Shown here piece by piece: positions 1 through 9,338 of a stretch of 64,000 nucleotides of DNA (the first letter of the stretch is position 1; every line of letters starts with the position of its first letter). The stretch comes from Algoriphagus marincola DSM 16067. GTDB taxonomy: Bacteria; Bacteroidota; Bacteroidia; Cytophagales; Cyclobacteriaceae. The stretch covers positions 171,173 through 235,172 of the forward strand of contig NZ_KE386899.1 in assembly GCF_000429405.1 (NCBI RefSeq), in the 5' to 3' direction. The translations under genes were made by a program, and so were the position numbers. The notes beneath the pieces were generated by a model, which worked only from the letters and a program-made list of their open reading frames with translations, ran no database searches and was not told the origin of the DNA.

Positions 1-34
1 AATTTGCGTCAGTAATTTCTATTGCTTTTGCCAT
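1..34 (-). CDS. trxA: Thioredoxin, N-terminal fragment cut by window edge
   Basis: The reverse strand from the ATG at 34 reads MAKAIEITDAN and runs off the left edge. From memory this matches the N-terminus of Bacteroidota thioredoxins (MAKAIEITD.NF...), small cytoplasmic dithiol reductases with a CGPC active site. The active site lies outside the window, so the call rests on eleven residues and on context: it follows dnaE on the same strand, a neighbourhood I recall from related genomes. A promoter of the phylum type lies just upstream. Confidence 0.7.
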   Translation of the reverse strand, partial: MAKAIEITDAN

Positions 35-65
35 TATTTGATGTGTTTAGTTCGGTTCAATCTTT

Positions 66-98
66 CAAATATATCAGAGAAAGTCTATGTATCTTCAA
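66..98 (-). promoter_or_regulatory. Promoter for the thioredoxin gene
   Basis: Read on the minus strand, the -7 element TATATTTG (66-73) matches TAnnTTTG, with a TTG -33 element (96-98) 22 nt upstream. The predicted transcription start is near 60, leaving a leader of about 25 nt before the ATG at 34. Confidence 0.5.
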
Positions 99-153
99 TA
101 AGTTCAAATTGTGTTTAAAAAATTCTCTATGAGTCATAGTCAGACTTTTACAA

Positions 154-3100
154 TTACTCACTCATGATCTTATAGACGATGTCAGGGATCGTTTGTAGTT
201 CCTTAATCAGCTCTTCACTAGGGTCGATTAGGAAGCGCTTCGAAAAGAGCTCCAGACTGATATTTTCTCGTCGGTCAATGACGTTGAAATAAAGCTTTGC
301 TTCCCCTTTGTACTTTTGGGTAATGGATTCTAGCTTTTCCATTAGATCATAATTCAGGTCATCCAAGTCAATGTTGACGCGAAGCCCTTTGACCATTTTG
401 GACCGAACCTCAGAGAGTAACATGACGGATGAAATCTTAAACTCCAATTCGTCGGGATTCCACTTCTTCGGACTGACTCCGCCCTTCACAAAGAGGTACC
501 AGCCTTTCATGAAATACTCTTTGAATTTCACATAATCCTCTCCGAAAAGGTAGAAAGTAAAGCCTCCCTGATAGTCTTCCAAGGTTAGTGTCCCAAAAGG
601 CTTCCCATTTTTGGTAGTACGATGGGCAAAGTCAGTGACTGCACCGGCAAGGTTGATATCCTTTTTGCTTTGCAAAGCAGGGAGATCGTTGAGTTCCGAC
701 AGACTACAGTTGGTGAAAGACTCAATCTCCAATTTGTACTGATCGAGTGGGTGACCTGAAATGTAAAGCCCGACCACTTCTTTTTCGATATTCAGCTGCT
801 GAAGCTGGGAGAAAGGCTCCATCGGAGAAACCGAAGGCACAGGCACGTCCATTCCTCCGCCTGCTCCGCCGAAAAGACTTACTTGCGAGCTTTCTTTTTC
901 CTGTTGTAGGCGTTGGGCATACTTGGTTGCTTTCTCGATCAGGGTGATGTCGCCTTCAGGAGCCTCGAGGTATTGGCGGCGATGGTACTCCGGAAAGCAA
1001 TCAAAGCTTCCTGCCATTGCCAAAGCTTCCATCGTTTTCTTGTTAAGCACTTTTGGGTTCACCCGCTTCGCAAATTCAAAGAAGGAAGTATAAAGTCCAT
1101 TCTTTTCACGCTCAAGAATGATTTCTTCTACCGCAGCACCACCAGCCCCCTTGATCGCAGCCATTCCAAATCGGATTTCACCATCTTTGTTTACCGTAAA
1201 GCCACCTTTGGATTCGTTGACATCTGGTCCCAAAACAGGAATTCCCATCCGCTTACACTCCTCCATGAAGAAAGTCACCTGCGTGATATCGTTCATGTTG
1301 TTGCTGAGGACAGAAGCCATGTATTCTGCCGGATAGTGCGCCTTGAGATAGGCCGTCTGATAGGCTACCCAAGCATAGCAGGTCGAGTGGGATTTATTGA
1401 AGGCATAGGAGGCAAAAGCTTCCCAGTCTGTCCAGATTTTCTCCAACTTTTTAGGCTCATGGCCTTTTGCAGCTGCCTGCTCGATAAATTTGGGTTTCAT
1501 TTTATCGAGGACATCTTTCTGCTTCTTACCCATGGCCTTTCGAAGTACGTCGGCCTCACCTTTGGTGAAATCAGCCAATTTTTGCGAAAGCAACATCACT
1601 TGCTCTTGGTAGACTGTAATTCCGTAGGTCTCCTCGAGATACTCTTGCATATCATCGAGGTCATAGCTGATTTCTTTTTTGCCATGCTTTCGATCGATAA
1701 ATTCGGGAATGTAGGCCAAAGGTCCGGGACGATAGAGGGCGTTCATCGCGATCAAATCGGCAAATGCAGTTGGTTTCAGTTCCCGCATATACTTTTGCAT
1801 ACCAGCGGATTCGTACTGGAAAATCCCGACTGTTTCACCCCGCTGAAAAAGCTCATAAGTCTTCTGGTCGTCTATCGGAAAAGCATCTGCATCAAGCTGA
1901 ATCCCATGCCGTTCCTTCACGATTTTGATCGCATCCTTGATCAGCGTGAGAGTTTTGAGTCCCAAAAAGTCCATTTTGAGCAAGCCAGCTGACTCTACTA
2001 CGGAGTTGTCAAACTGGGTACAAACCATCTCAGAATCCTTGGCCAAGGCTACCGGAACAAAATTGGTGATGTCGTCCGGCGTGATGATGACACCACAGGC
2101 GTGAATTCCTACATTTCGGACAGAGCCTTCCAATACGGTAGCTTGATTCACTGTTTTGGCAGAATCATCCTGACCCTGCGCGATTTTCAGTAGTTCTTCG
2201 GCTTTTTGGATCAGTTCACCCTGGCCCTTCAGTTTATCCGCCAAGGCAGATTTATTTTTAGCCAACTCAAAAAGCACTTTCAATTTCAAGTCAGGGACTA
2301 AGTTTGCCAGTCGGCCTGCTTCCTGGAGGGGCAAGTTCAAAACTCTCGCCGTGTCTCGGATGGCTGATTTGGCGGCCATGGTACCGTAGGTGATGATTTG
2401 GGCTACCTGATTGGAACCGTATTTTTTGATCACATAGTCGATGACCCGTCCACGACCTTCATCATCAAAGTCAATATCAATATCGGGAAGGGATACCCGA
2501 TCCGGATTTAGGAATCTCTCAAAAAGGAGATCATACTCGATGGGATCCACATTCGTGATTCCAATACAATAAGCAACGGCTGATCCTGCTGCCGAACCCC
2601 GACCTGGACCGACTGATACGCCCATATCCCGAGCTGCTCGGGTAAAGTCCTGCACAATCAAAAAGTAACCCGGATAGCCTGTTCGCTCGATAGTCTCCAA
2701 TTCGAAATCCAGGCGCTCTTGAATTTCCGGCGTGATTTCACTATATCGTTTTTTAGCTCCTTCATAAGTCAGGTGACGAAGAAAAGCATTTTCTCCTCGC
2801 TTGCCACCGTCCACTTCATCCTGAGGGTCTTTGAATTCCTCAGGGATGTCAAATTTTGGAAGTAGTACTTCTCGGGCAAGCTTGTAGGCTTCTATTTTTT
2901 CGACAATCTCGTGCGTACATTCGATGGCTTCTGGAAGATCGGCGAAAAGCTTTTTCATCTCCTCAGGAGACTTAAGGTAAAATTCATCGTTGGGAAGTCC
3001 ATATCGATATTCCCTTCCTCGCTTTCCGATGTATTTCTTCGGCTTTTCCACCAATTCACCGTCTTTCACACAAAGCAAAATATCATGCGCTTTAGCATCT

Positions 3101-4446
3101 GCTTTGTCATTGTAATAGGTGTTGTTTGCTGCGAAATACTTCACATTGTATTTGCGGGCAAATTCTAAAAGTACTTCATTGACTTTTTCCTCCTCAGGAA
3201 TCCCGTGTCGGTTGAGCTCGACGTAGAAATCCTCTCCAAACTGCTCTTTCCACCAGATGAAAGCTTCCTCAGCCTGCGTCTCGCCCACATTCAAAATCAA
3301 AAAAGGAATCTCTCCCCAGAGACCGCCAGTGGTCGCGATGAGATCGCTTTTGTACTGCACAAGTACTTCTTTGTCAATTCTTGGGAGGTAATAAAAACCC
3401 TCAATATTGGCGTATGAGGCTAGTTTGGCGAGATTGTGATAACCAGCCTTATTTTTGGCTAGTAGGACCGTTTGGTATCCATCATCCTTGTTGGATTTGT
3501 TTTTTCGATCCCGACATAGGTTGAATTCACAGCCGATAATGGGTTTAATATCTGCGGCCATGGCAGATTTCACAAAATTGAAGGCTCCCATCATATTGCC
3601 ATGATCAGTCATAGCGATGGCAGGCATATTCATGGACTTTGCCTTGGCGATCAGGGCGGGGATTTCCGACGTAGCCTGTAGAACTGAATACTGGGTATGA
3701 ACATGGAGATGTGTAAAAGGTACATCGACCAATTCAGAGATATCCGCTTTGCCGGCTTGCTTCAGAACTTCCTTGGCTGCAACTTTCTGTTCGTCTTTAG
3801 CCTGAGCGAAATTTGCTTCGGCCAGATCGGGCGCTTCATAGACGACTTCCTGGATGCTGATACCTTCCTCGGGCTTTTGTACTCCATGGGTTATCAAGCC
3901 AAAGAAACAGCGTGCCGTAGCATCTACATCATAGGCGGCATCGTGCGCATCGCCAAAGCCTTTTCCAAATAGTTTTTGATGCAATTCAGTGAGGGTAGGC
4001 CATTTGAATTTTCCGCCTTTACCTCCAGGAATCGCACAGAATTCGGTAGAAATATCCTTCGTGTCCAACTGATTGGCTGTCAAAGGCATGCCAAGCTCAG
4101 CACGGATAAATTCAGACCCGACCACGTTAATATCAAATTCGATATTATGACCGACCAGATGCTTGGCCTCAGCTACATCCTTCTCAAAAATCGCCAAAAC
4201 CTCTTTCAGGTCATGTCCTTCAGCGAGAGCTCGCTTGGTCGAAATCCCGTGAACTTTCTCAGCATTATAAGGTATAGTAAAGCCCTCTGGCTTGACAATG
4301 TAATTGTGATTGGATATCAGTTTACCCTTAGCATCATGCAGTTGCCAAGCCAACTGGACCAGGCGGGGCCAGTTGTCCAAATCGGACATGGGAGCATTGT
4401 AATCGCGGGGTAAACCGGTGGTTTCGGTATCGAAAATAATATACAT
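154..4446 (-). CDS. dnaE: DNA polymerase III alpha subunit fused to a DnaQ-type proofreading exonuclease
   Basis: Replicative DNA polymerase of 1430 aa, longer than the usual 1150-1200 aa DnaE. Residues 1-185 form a DEDDh 3'-5' exonuclease: D6 and E8 (FDTET), D105 (HNIEFD), and H168/D173 (HDAAYD). After a linker, a PHP domain starts near residue 245 (THLHVHTQYS, TDHGN), followed by the polymerase palm (GPGRGSAAGS, PDIDIDFDDEGR), the tau/beta-binding region and a C-terminal OB fold (INLAGAVTDF). Proofreading and synthesis thus sit in one chain rather than in separate epsilon and alpha subunits. The start ATG at 4446 places the FDTETTG motif at the expected distance. Thioredoxin lies downstream and rsmG about 200 bp upstream on the same strand. 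Confidence 0.95.
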   Translation of the reverse strand: MYIIFDTETTGLPRDYNAPMSDLDNWPRLVQLAWQLHDAKGKLISNHNYIVKPEGFTIPYNAEKVHGISTKRALAEGHDLKEVLAIFEKDVAEAKHLVGHNIEFDINVVGSEFIRAELGMPLTANQLDTKDISTEFCAIPGGKGGKFKWPTLTELHQKLFGKGFGDAHDAAYDVDATARCFFGLITHGVQKPEEGISIQEVVYEAPDLAEANFAQAKDEQKVAAKEVLKQAGKADISELVDVPFTHLHVHTQYSVLQATSEIPALIAKAKSMNMPAIAMTDHGNMMGAFNFVKSAMAADIKPIIGCEFNLCRDRKNKSNKDDGYQTVLLAKNKAGYHNLAKLASYANIEGFYYLPRIDKEVLVQYKSDLIATTGGLWGEIPFLILNVGETQAEEAFIWWKEQFGEDFYVELNRHGIPEEEKVNEVLLEFARKYNVKYFAANNTYYNDKADAKAHDILLCVKDGELVEKPKKYIGKRGREYRYGLPNDEFYLKSPEEMKKLFADLPEAIECTHEIVEKIEAYKLAREVLLPKFDIPEEFKDPQDEVDGGKRGENAFLRHLTYEGAKKRYSEITPEIQERLDFELETIERTGYPGYFLIVQDFTRAARDMGVSVGPGRGSAAGSAVAYCIGITNVDPIEYDLLFERFLNPDRVSLPDIDIDFDDEGRGRVIDYVIKKYGSNQVAQIITYGTMAAKSAIRDTARVLNLPLQEAGRLANLVPDLKLKVLFELAKNKSALADKLKGQGELIQKAEELLKIAQGQDDSAKTVNQATVLEGSVRNVGIHACGVIITPDDITNFVPVALAKDSEMVCTQFDNSVVESAGLLKMDFLGLKTLTLIKDAIKIVKERHGIQLDADAFPIDDQKTYELFQRGETVGIFQYESAGMQKYMRELKPTAFADLIAMNALYRPGPLAYIPEFIDRKHGKKEISYDLDDMQEYLEETYGITVYQEQVMLLSQKLADFTKGEADVLRKAMGKKQKDVLDKMKPKFIEQAAAKGHEPKKLEKIWTDWEAFASYAFNKSHSTCYAWVAYQTAYLKAHYPAEYMASVLSNNMNDITQVTFFMEECKRMGIPVLGPDVNESKGGFTVNKDGEIRFGMAAIKGAGGAAVEEIILEREKNGLYTSFFEFAKRVNPKVLNKKTMEALAMAGSFDCFPEYHRRQYLEAPEGDITLIEKATKYAQRLQQEKESSQVSLFGGAGGGMDVPVPSVSPMEPFSQLQQLNIEKEVVGLYISGHPLDQYKLEIESFTNCSLSELNDLPALQSKKDINLAGAVTDFAHRTTKNGKPFGTLTLEDYQGGFTFYLFGEDYVKFKEYFMKGWYLFVKGGVSPKKWNPDELEFKISSVMLLSEVRSKMVKGLRVNIDLDDLNYDLMEKLESITQKYKGEAKLYFNVIDRRENISLELFSKRFLIDPSEELIKELQTIPDIVYKIMSE

Positions 4447-4644
4447 ACAGCACAGAGAATTGAGGCTTCAAATTAGGTCATTTGAAGGATGCAAAAAAGT
4501 GATGCGGCGGGAATTGTCAGGGAAAGATTGTATTAAATAGACAGTGAATCAGAATTTACTCTCTAATCGAAATTTGAGAAAATTCAAGTGTGCTTAAGAA
4601 ACAAAAGCAGGGTCTATTTTTTAAACTTTCAACAATACATAAAC

Positions 4645-5289
4645 CTACCTTTTATCCTCCCAAGGCATATAGACCACCTTTTTGGTCTCAAAAAAATCTT
4701 CCTTGAAATAGTCGCTTAAGTGGTAGGTTACATAGGATTTGCCTGTTTCCTCCATTTCCTCATCCACATCGCCTCCTTTGAGGTAAAGGATACCATTGGG
4801 GAATTCATTAAAATCCTCTCGCTTGATTTTTCCTTTGACCCAAGGATAAAAATTGACCATACGAGTGACGGCACGGCTGATCACAAAATCATATTTCCTT
4901 ACTAATGTCTCCGCCCGGGCTTGTTGGGCTTCTACATTACTCAGTTTGAGAGCTCGGACAATCTCTTTGACCACGGTAATTTTCTTTCCGATGGAATCCA
5001 CCAAATGAAAATGGGTGTCAGGGAAAAGAATGGCTAATGGGATTCCAGGAAACCCTCCGCCCGTACCGATATCAAGCACTTTCGTGCCTGGCTGAAATCC
5101 CATCACTTTTGCAATCCCCAATGAGTGTAGGACATGATGGATGTAAAACTGATCCATGTCCTTTCGGCTGATTACATTGATTTTGGAATTCCAATCTTCG
5201 TATAGCTCTTGTAAGCGATCGAATTGCTCGATTTGCTTTTCGGTCAGGTTAGGAAAGTAGGAAAGAATCAGCTGGGTGCCGGAGTTCAT
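4645..5289 (-). CDS. rsmG: 16S rRNA (guanine527-N7)-methyltransferase RsmG
   Basis: Cytoplasmic SAM-dependent enzyme that methylates N7 of G527 in 16S rRNA. The 214-aa length is normal for the family. The SAM-binding glycine loop LDIGTGGGFPGIPLA is near residues 70-85, and VDSIGKKITVVKEI follows as the acidic strand and helix. The ATG overlaps the stop of the upstream sigma-factor gene as TAATG, which implies translational coupling. The genes upstream (ECF sigma, glycosyltransferase) are functionally unrelated. Confidence 0.93.
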   Translation of the reverse strand: MNSGTQLILSYFPNLTEKQIEQFDRLQELYEDWNSKINVISRKDMDQFYIHHVLHSLGIAKVMGFQPGTKVLDIGTGGGFPGIPLAILFPDTHFHLVDSIGKKITVVKEIVRALKLSNVEAQQARAETLVRKYDFVISRAVTRMVNFYPWVKGKIKREDFNEFPNGILYLKGGDVDEEMEETGKSYVTYHLSDYFKEDFFETKKVVYMPWEDKR

Positions 5290-5900
5290 TAGATGTGTTT
5301 TTGCTTGCCTGAGGCGATTTCATATAATAGTTCCCGGGAGCGGTGCAATTGTGCCTTGACCGTTCCGAGTGGCTTTTCGAGTTCTTGGGCGATCTCTTCA
5401 TAGGAAAGCTCATCAAAGTACCGAAGTTGTACGAGTTTTCGGTATTTCGCAGGTAGCTTATCGACAAAAATCCTGACCATTTCGATCCGCTGAGACTTGA
5501 TGAATTCGTCTTGAGGATTGTTGTCATCATCTTCCACATCGATGGTTACTGAGTTGCCGCTGTCATCGGACATGGTGGTATTGAGGCTCATGGTTTTGAG
5601 CTTTTTCTTACGGATAAAATCGATGGCATTATTGGTGGCAATCCTGAAAAGCCAGGTGGAAAAAGTATAGTCTTTCTTAAATCGATGTAGGTTTTTGAAG
5701 GCTTTGGCAAATGCCTCCATGGTCAAATCTTCAGCATCATCGGCATCTCGGATCATCTTGAGGATCATGAAGTAAACAGCCTTCTTGTACCGCTTCATCA
5801 AAGCTGCATAAGCTTGCTGATCCTTTTCCTCTACGGCTTGATCGATTAGATCGAAGTCTTCGAGCGCTTTCTTAGAAAATCCACGTTGGTTTAGTTCCAT
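5289..5900 (-). CDS. ECF-type RNA polymerase sigma factor
   Basis: Sigma-70 family group IV factor of 203 aa. Region 2 includes DAEDLTMEAFAKAFKNLHRF and FSTWLFRIATNNAIDFIRKKK; region 4 near the C-terminus reads LPAKYRKLVQLRYFDELSYEEIA followed by the helix-turn-helix LEKPLGTVKAQLHRSRELL. I place the start at the ATG at 5900 (MELNQRGF), which overlaps the upstream glycosyltransferase by 10 bp; the open frame extends 14 codons further upstream inside that gene. No anti-sigma gene is adjacent: the next gene is rsmG. Resembles SigW/RpoE-like factors of Bacteroidota; its regulon cannot be read from here. Confidence 0.9.
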   Translation of the reverse strand: MELNQRGFSKKALEDFDLIDQAVEEKDQQAYAALMKRYKKAVYFMILKMIRDADDAEDLTMEAFAKAFKNLHRFKKDYTFSTWLFRIATNNAIDFIRKKKLKTMSLNTTMSDDSGNSVTIDVEDDDNNPQDEFIKSQRIEMVRIFVDKLPAKYRKLVQLRYFDELSYEEIAQELEKPLGTVKAQLHRSRELLYEIASGKQKHI

Positions 5901-7024
5901 TTGATGTCCTTTGACTGATGGGATATTGGTCCCAAAATCCAAAAATAACCTAAATACAAAAAGTCATTGATTAAGGTGTTTGATGGATTTTTTTGACCAT
6001 TGAGATTTCTGTTGGCCTTGGAAAATACCCAAGCGAGTAACAGAAGCCTCATGAGAAATATACCGAAAACGATCGCAATTTGTTCCCATTTCTGCTCCAA
6101 AGCCAAATAAATAAATAAACCTATGGCCCCAACCCAGAATAAAAGGTGGGAAAAGGCATACCAACCGATTTTTAGCTTGTGTTGCGTCAAATAGTGCTTT
6201 CCGATATTTAAATGTCTTTTTTTCTGAGAAAAGTAATCTTTCCAGTTCTCTTTGGGAATAGAAATAGTCCTTGCATCAGCATCCAAAACCGCACGGGTGT
6301 TTTTTCCGGTGGCATAACGGTTTATCAATAGGTCATCGTCACCGCCTTCGAAATGCCAAAGGTCTTTGAAAGCTTTGATTTCCATGAAAAAACTACGCCG
6401 GTAGCAAAGATTTCTCCCTACTCCCATAAATGGGCTTTTCCACTTGGCAAAGGATAGATACAAAAGCGCAGTTTTGAGCGTTTCGAATTGTATCCATCGG
6501 TTTAGGAATCCCTTTTGCTGCTCATAGCCGGCATACCCAATCGAAAAGGTCATATTTTGATTTCTAACGGGCTGGGTCATTTTACGAATCCACTGATCGG
6601 AGGTAGGTATACAATCTGCATCGGTCAATAAGATGACGTCGTTTTTGGCCACTTTGATACCGAGAGTAAGCGCATATTTTTTAGAGGTGACATGATCGGG
6701 AGTATACTTTACTGTGACCGTACGGAGTTTGGGATACTGACTCATCAGGTCTTCCAAAAGACGCCCTGTTCTATCCCTACTTCGATCATTGATCACCAAG
6801 ACATCAAAGTTGGGGTAATCCTGCTCAAATAGTATGGGGATGAGCCGTTTTAGATTTTTGAATTCATTGTGTGCGGCGATCACAACTGTGACACCTTCAG
6901 TATTTTCAGAATTACTGTCTGGTTTTGCCTTGAAGAAAGCGACCTTCCCAAATATGGGTAACAAATAAATCAGCTGAATAAAAAAGCCAAGTCCAAATAA
7001 AATCCAGAGTAAAAGAAGGGCCAT
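5891..7024 (-). CDS. Family 2 glycosyltransferase, membrane-anchored
   Basis: 377-aa GT-A fold glycosyltransferase. The N-terminus has a membrane segment (LLLLWILFGLGFFIQLIYLLPIF), then the nucleotide-sugar domain: VTVVIAAHNE near residue 47, VLVINDRSRDRT near 75, and the DxD-like LTDADC near 135. Two or three C-terminal hydrophobic segments follow (residues about 280-350), the layout of processive or lipid-linked GT2 enzymes. The acceptor is unknown. It is the first gene of a minus-strand run with the sigma factor and rsmG, and is divergent from tgt across a 108-bp spacer. Confidence 0.85.
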   Translation of the reverse strand: MALLLLWILFGLGFFIQLIYLLPIFGKVAFFKAKPDSNSENTEGVTVVIAAHNEFKNLKRLIPILFEQDYPNFDVLVINDRSRDRTGRLLEDLMSQYPKLRTVTVKYTPDHVTSKKYALTLGIKVAKNDVILLTDADCIPTSDQWIRKMTQPVRNQNMTFSIGYAGYEQQKGFLNRWIQFETLKTALLYLSFAKWKSPFMGVGRNLCYRRSFFMEIKAFKDLWHFEGGDDDLLINRYATGKNTRAVLDADARTISIPKENWKDYFSQKKRHLNIGKHYLTQHKLKIGWYAFSHLLFWVGAIGLFIYLALEQKWEQIAIVFGIFLMRLLLLAWVFSKANRNLNGQKNPSNTLINDFLYLGYFWILGPISHQSKDIKWN

Positions 7025-7040
7025 AGTTTTTTGTGCTCGG

Positions 7041-7091
7041 CAAATATAAAATCAATTTCAGCATTCGTTTAGGAATAAAGAGATAATTTTG
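7041..7091. promoter_or_regulatory. Divergent -7 elements between the glycosyltransferase gene and tgt
   Basis: On the minus strand TATATTTG (7041-7048) precedes the glycosyltransferase ATG by about 17 nt. On the plus strand TAATTTTG (7084-7091) precedes tgt by about 40 nt. Both fit TAnnTTTG exactly; neither has a convincing TTTG -33 partner. Confidence 0.45.
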
Positions 7092-7132
7092 TCTAGGCTC
7101 TTGTTTGGCCGACGAATCAAAATAATCCTTCG

Positions 7133-8263
7133 ATGAAGTTCACTTTAGCACAGGAAGATCCTCAATCCAAAGCCCGGGCAGGATTGGTGGATACAGACCA
7201 TGGGAAGATCGAGACACCCATTTTTATGCCAGTCGGAACGGCAGGTACTGTCAAGGCAGTCCATCAGCGGGAACTCAAAGAGGATATTCAAGCTCAGATT
7301 ATTCTAGGGAACACCTATCATCTTTATCTGCGGCCAGGATTGGATATTTTGGAAAAAGCCGGAGGTCTTCACAAATTCAATGGCTGGGATCGGCCGATTT
7401 TGACGGACTCGGGAGGGTATCAGGTTTTTTCGCTTGCTGGGACACGAAAGATTAAAGAAGAAGGGGTAACCTTCAAATCCCATATTGATGGATCAAAGCA
7501 CAATTTCACTCCAGAAAATGTGATGGATATTCAGCGGACTATCGGAGCGGATATCATCATGGCTTTTGATGAATGCACGCCCTATCCTTGCGAGTATGGC
7601 TATGCTCGCAAGTCCATGGAAATGACGCATCGCTGGCTTAAGCGCTGTACCGAACGATTTGACTCTACGGAAGGAAAATACGGCTACAATCAGACACTAT
7701 TTCCCATTGTACAGGGATCTGTTTACAAGGATTTGCGAAAGCAAAGTGCCGAATTCATCGCCGAGCAAGGTCGTGAAGGAAATGCAATAGGTGGTCTTTC
7801 TGTAGGAGAACCTGCTGAAATGATGTACGAAATGACCGAGATCGTCACAGACCTTTTGCCGAGGGATAAACCCCGCTACCTGATGGGGGTGGGAACTCCG
7901 GCGAATATTCTGGAATGCATCGCACTTGGGGTCGATATGTTCGACTGCGTAATGCCGACGCGAAATGCCCGAAACGGGATGCTCTTTACCTCAGAAGGGA
8001 TAATCAATATTCGAAATGAAAAGTGGAAAGATGATTTCACTCCTATCGATCCAGCCATAGGAAATTATGCGAGTACTTTTTATTCCAAGGCTTATTTGCG
8101 GCATTTAACAATTTCTAAGGAAATTTTGGCTGCACAAATCGCCAGCGTACATAACTTGGCCTTCTATCTGTGGTTAGTAAAAGAGGCAAGAAATCATATT
8201 TTAGCCGGTGATTTTGCTAGCTGGAAAAACCAGATGGTCAAAAAAGTAAGTACCCGTCTCTGA
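7133..8263 (+). CDS. tgt: tRNA-guanine transglycosylase (queuosine biosynthesis)
   Basis: Exchanges G34 of GUN-anticodon tRNAs for the queuosine precursor preQ1. The 376-aa TIM-barrel shows the catalytic loop LTDSGGYQVFSL near residue 97, VQGS, GGLSVGEPAEMM near 222 and the nucleophile loop FDCVMPTRNARNG near 268. The C-terminal zinc site is unusual: where the E. coli enzyme has CxCxxC before Y-S-R-A-Y-L-H-H-L, this protein reads IGNYAS before YSKAYLRHL, so all three cysteines are absent while the His of VHNL remains. First gene of a tight run; the next gene begins one base after its stop. Confidence 0.94.
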   Translation: MKFTLAQEDPQSKARAGLVDTDHGKIETPIFMPVGTAGTVKAVHQRELKEDIQAQIILGNTYHLYLRPGLDILEKAGGLHKFNGWDRPILTDSGGYQVFSLAGTRKIKEEGVTFKSHIDGSKHNFTPENVMDIQRTIGADIIMAFDECTPYPCEYGYARKSMEMTHRWLKRCTERFDSTEGKYGYNQTLFPIVQGSVYKDLRKQSAEFIAEQGREGNAIGGLSVGEPAEMMYEMTEIVTDLLPRDKPRYLMGVGTPANILECIALGVDMFDCVMPTRNARNGMLFTSEGIINIRNEKWKDDFTPIDPAIGNYASTFYSKAYLRHLTISKEILAAQIASVHNLAFYLWLVKEARNHILAGDFASWKNQMVKKVSTRL

Positions 8264-8264
8264 C

Positions 8265-9338
8265 ATGAAACTGATCGATCGACTCATCATCAAGGATTTT
8301 TTGAAGACCTATTTCTTTGTGGTCTTGATGTTGATTTTGGTGGTCTTGGTGTTGGATTTTACGGAAAAAAATGACAAATACATCCAAAATCAAGTGCCAA
8401 CCGGGGAGATACTCAGATACATGGGAAACTATGGGCTCTATTTGAATAATCTCCTGACACCCATTACGGTCTTTATTTCGGTGATTTTCATTACCTCCAA
8501 AATGGCCGGGCGTACGGAAATTATCGCCATTTTAGGGAGTGGAGTTAGTTTTGTCAGGTTACTATTTCCTTTTCTATTTTCTGCAGCGCTGATTGGCGGA
8601 GCCAGTTTTCTTCTGAATGGCTGGGTGCTCCCCACGGCCACTGAGAATCTGACCGTTTTTCGCTTGGTCTATCTTGAAAAGGGTGCCGCTCAAAGTGAGC
8701 AAAATATTCACATCAAAGTAGGGGAGGATAGCTATGCTTATTTGAGTCGATTCTTCAAAACCAACAACACTGGCTATAATTTCACCTTAGAAACGATCCG
8801 AGACGGAGAGATGCTGGCCAAGCTCTCTTCTGACCGAATCGAATGGGATACGGCTAAGAATGCCTGGACGCTGAAAAATTGGAGACTTCGGGAATTGAAA
8901 GAGGAAGGAGAGGAGTGGACGGTGGGTACTGAGTTGGACACGGTCCTTTCGATCGTTCCTCAAGACTTTGGCGTACCGGAAAATCATCACGAGACACTCA
9001 AACTACCACAGCTCAGCCGTCAAATCCGGATATTGGAGGATCGTGGAGCGGATAATGTCGCTTATTACAAGATTGAGCGCTACGTCCGTTTTATGTCTCC
9101 TTTTGCTGCCTTGATTTTGACTTTTATAGGGGTAATTATGTCTGCGCGCAAGACACGGGGTGGCTCAGGCTTTCAAATTGCTATGGGTTTCTTGATGGCG
9201 TTCATCTACATTCTCTTATTTATTCTATCTAGAACCTTTGCCGAAAATGGTTCGGAGTACCCTATTTTTGCGGTTTGGCTTCCCAATATCATTTTTGCTT
9301 CGGTAGGTCTAGTGCTTTATAAAACCGTCCCGCGATAA
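8265..9338 (+). CDS. LptF/LptG-family lipopolysaccharide export permease
   Basis: 357-aa inner-membrane permease of the YjgP/YjgQ family, part of the LptB2FG transporter that extracts LPS from the inner membrane. It has the typical layout: two N-terminal membrane segments (residues about 13-31 and 60-80), a third near 100-120, a periplasmic beta-jellyroll domain (about 130-270), then three C-terminal segments, the first containing FMSPFAALILTFIGVIMSARK. The sequence does not decide between LptF and LptG. Abuts eamA, whose ATG follows the stop codon immediately. Confidence 0.88.
   Translation: MKLIDRLIIKDFLKTYFFVVLMLILVVLVLDFTEKNDKYIQNQVPTGEILRYMGNYGLYLNNLLTPITVFISVIFITSKMAGRTEIIAILGSGVSFVRLLFPFLFSAALIGGASFLLNGWVLPTATENLTVFRLVYLEKGAAQSEQNIHIKVGEDSYAYLSRFFKTNNTGYNFTLETIRDGEMLAKLSSDRIEWDTAKNAWTLKNWRLRELKEEGEEWTVGTELDTVLSIVPQDFGVPENHHETLKLPQLSRQIRILEDRGADNVAYYKIERYVRFMSPFAALILTFIGVIMSARKTRGGSGFQIAMGFLMAFIYILLFILSRTFAENGSEYPIFAVWLPNIIFASVGLVLYKTVPR

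Noticed and set aside
913..1992. Open frame of 359 codons on the plus strand opposite dnaE
   Set aside because: Antisense to the conserved polymerase; no family resemblance, composition follows the codon bias of the opposite strand.
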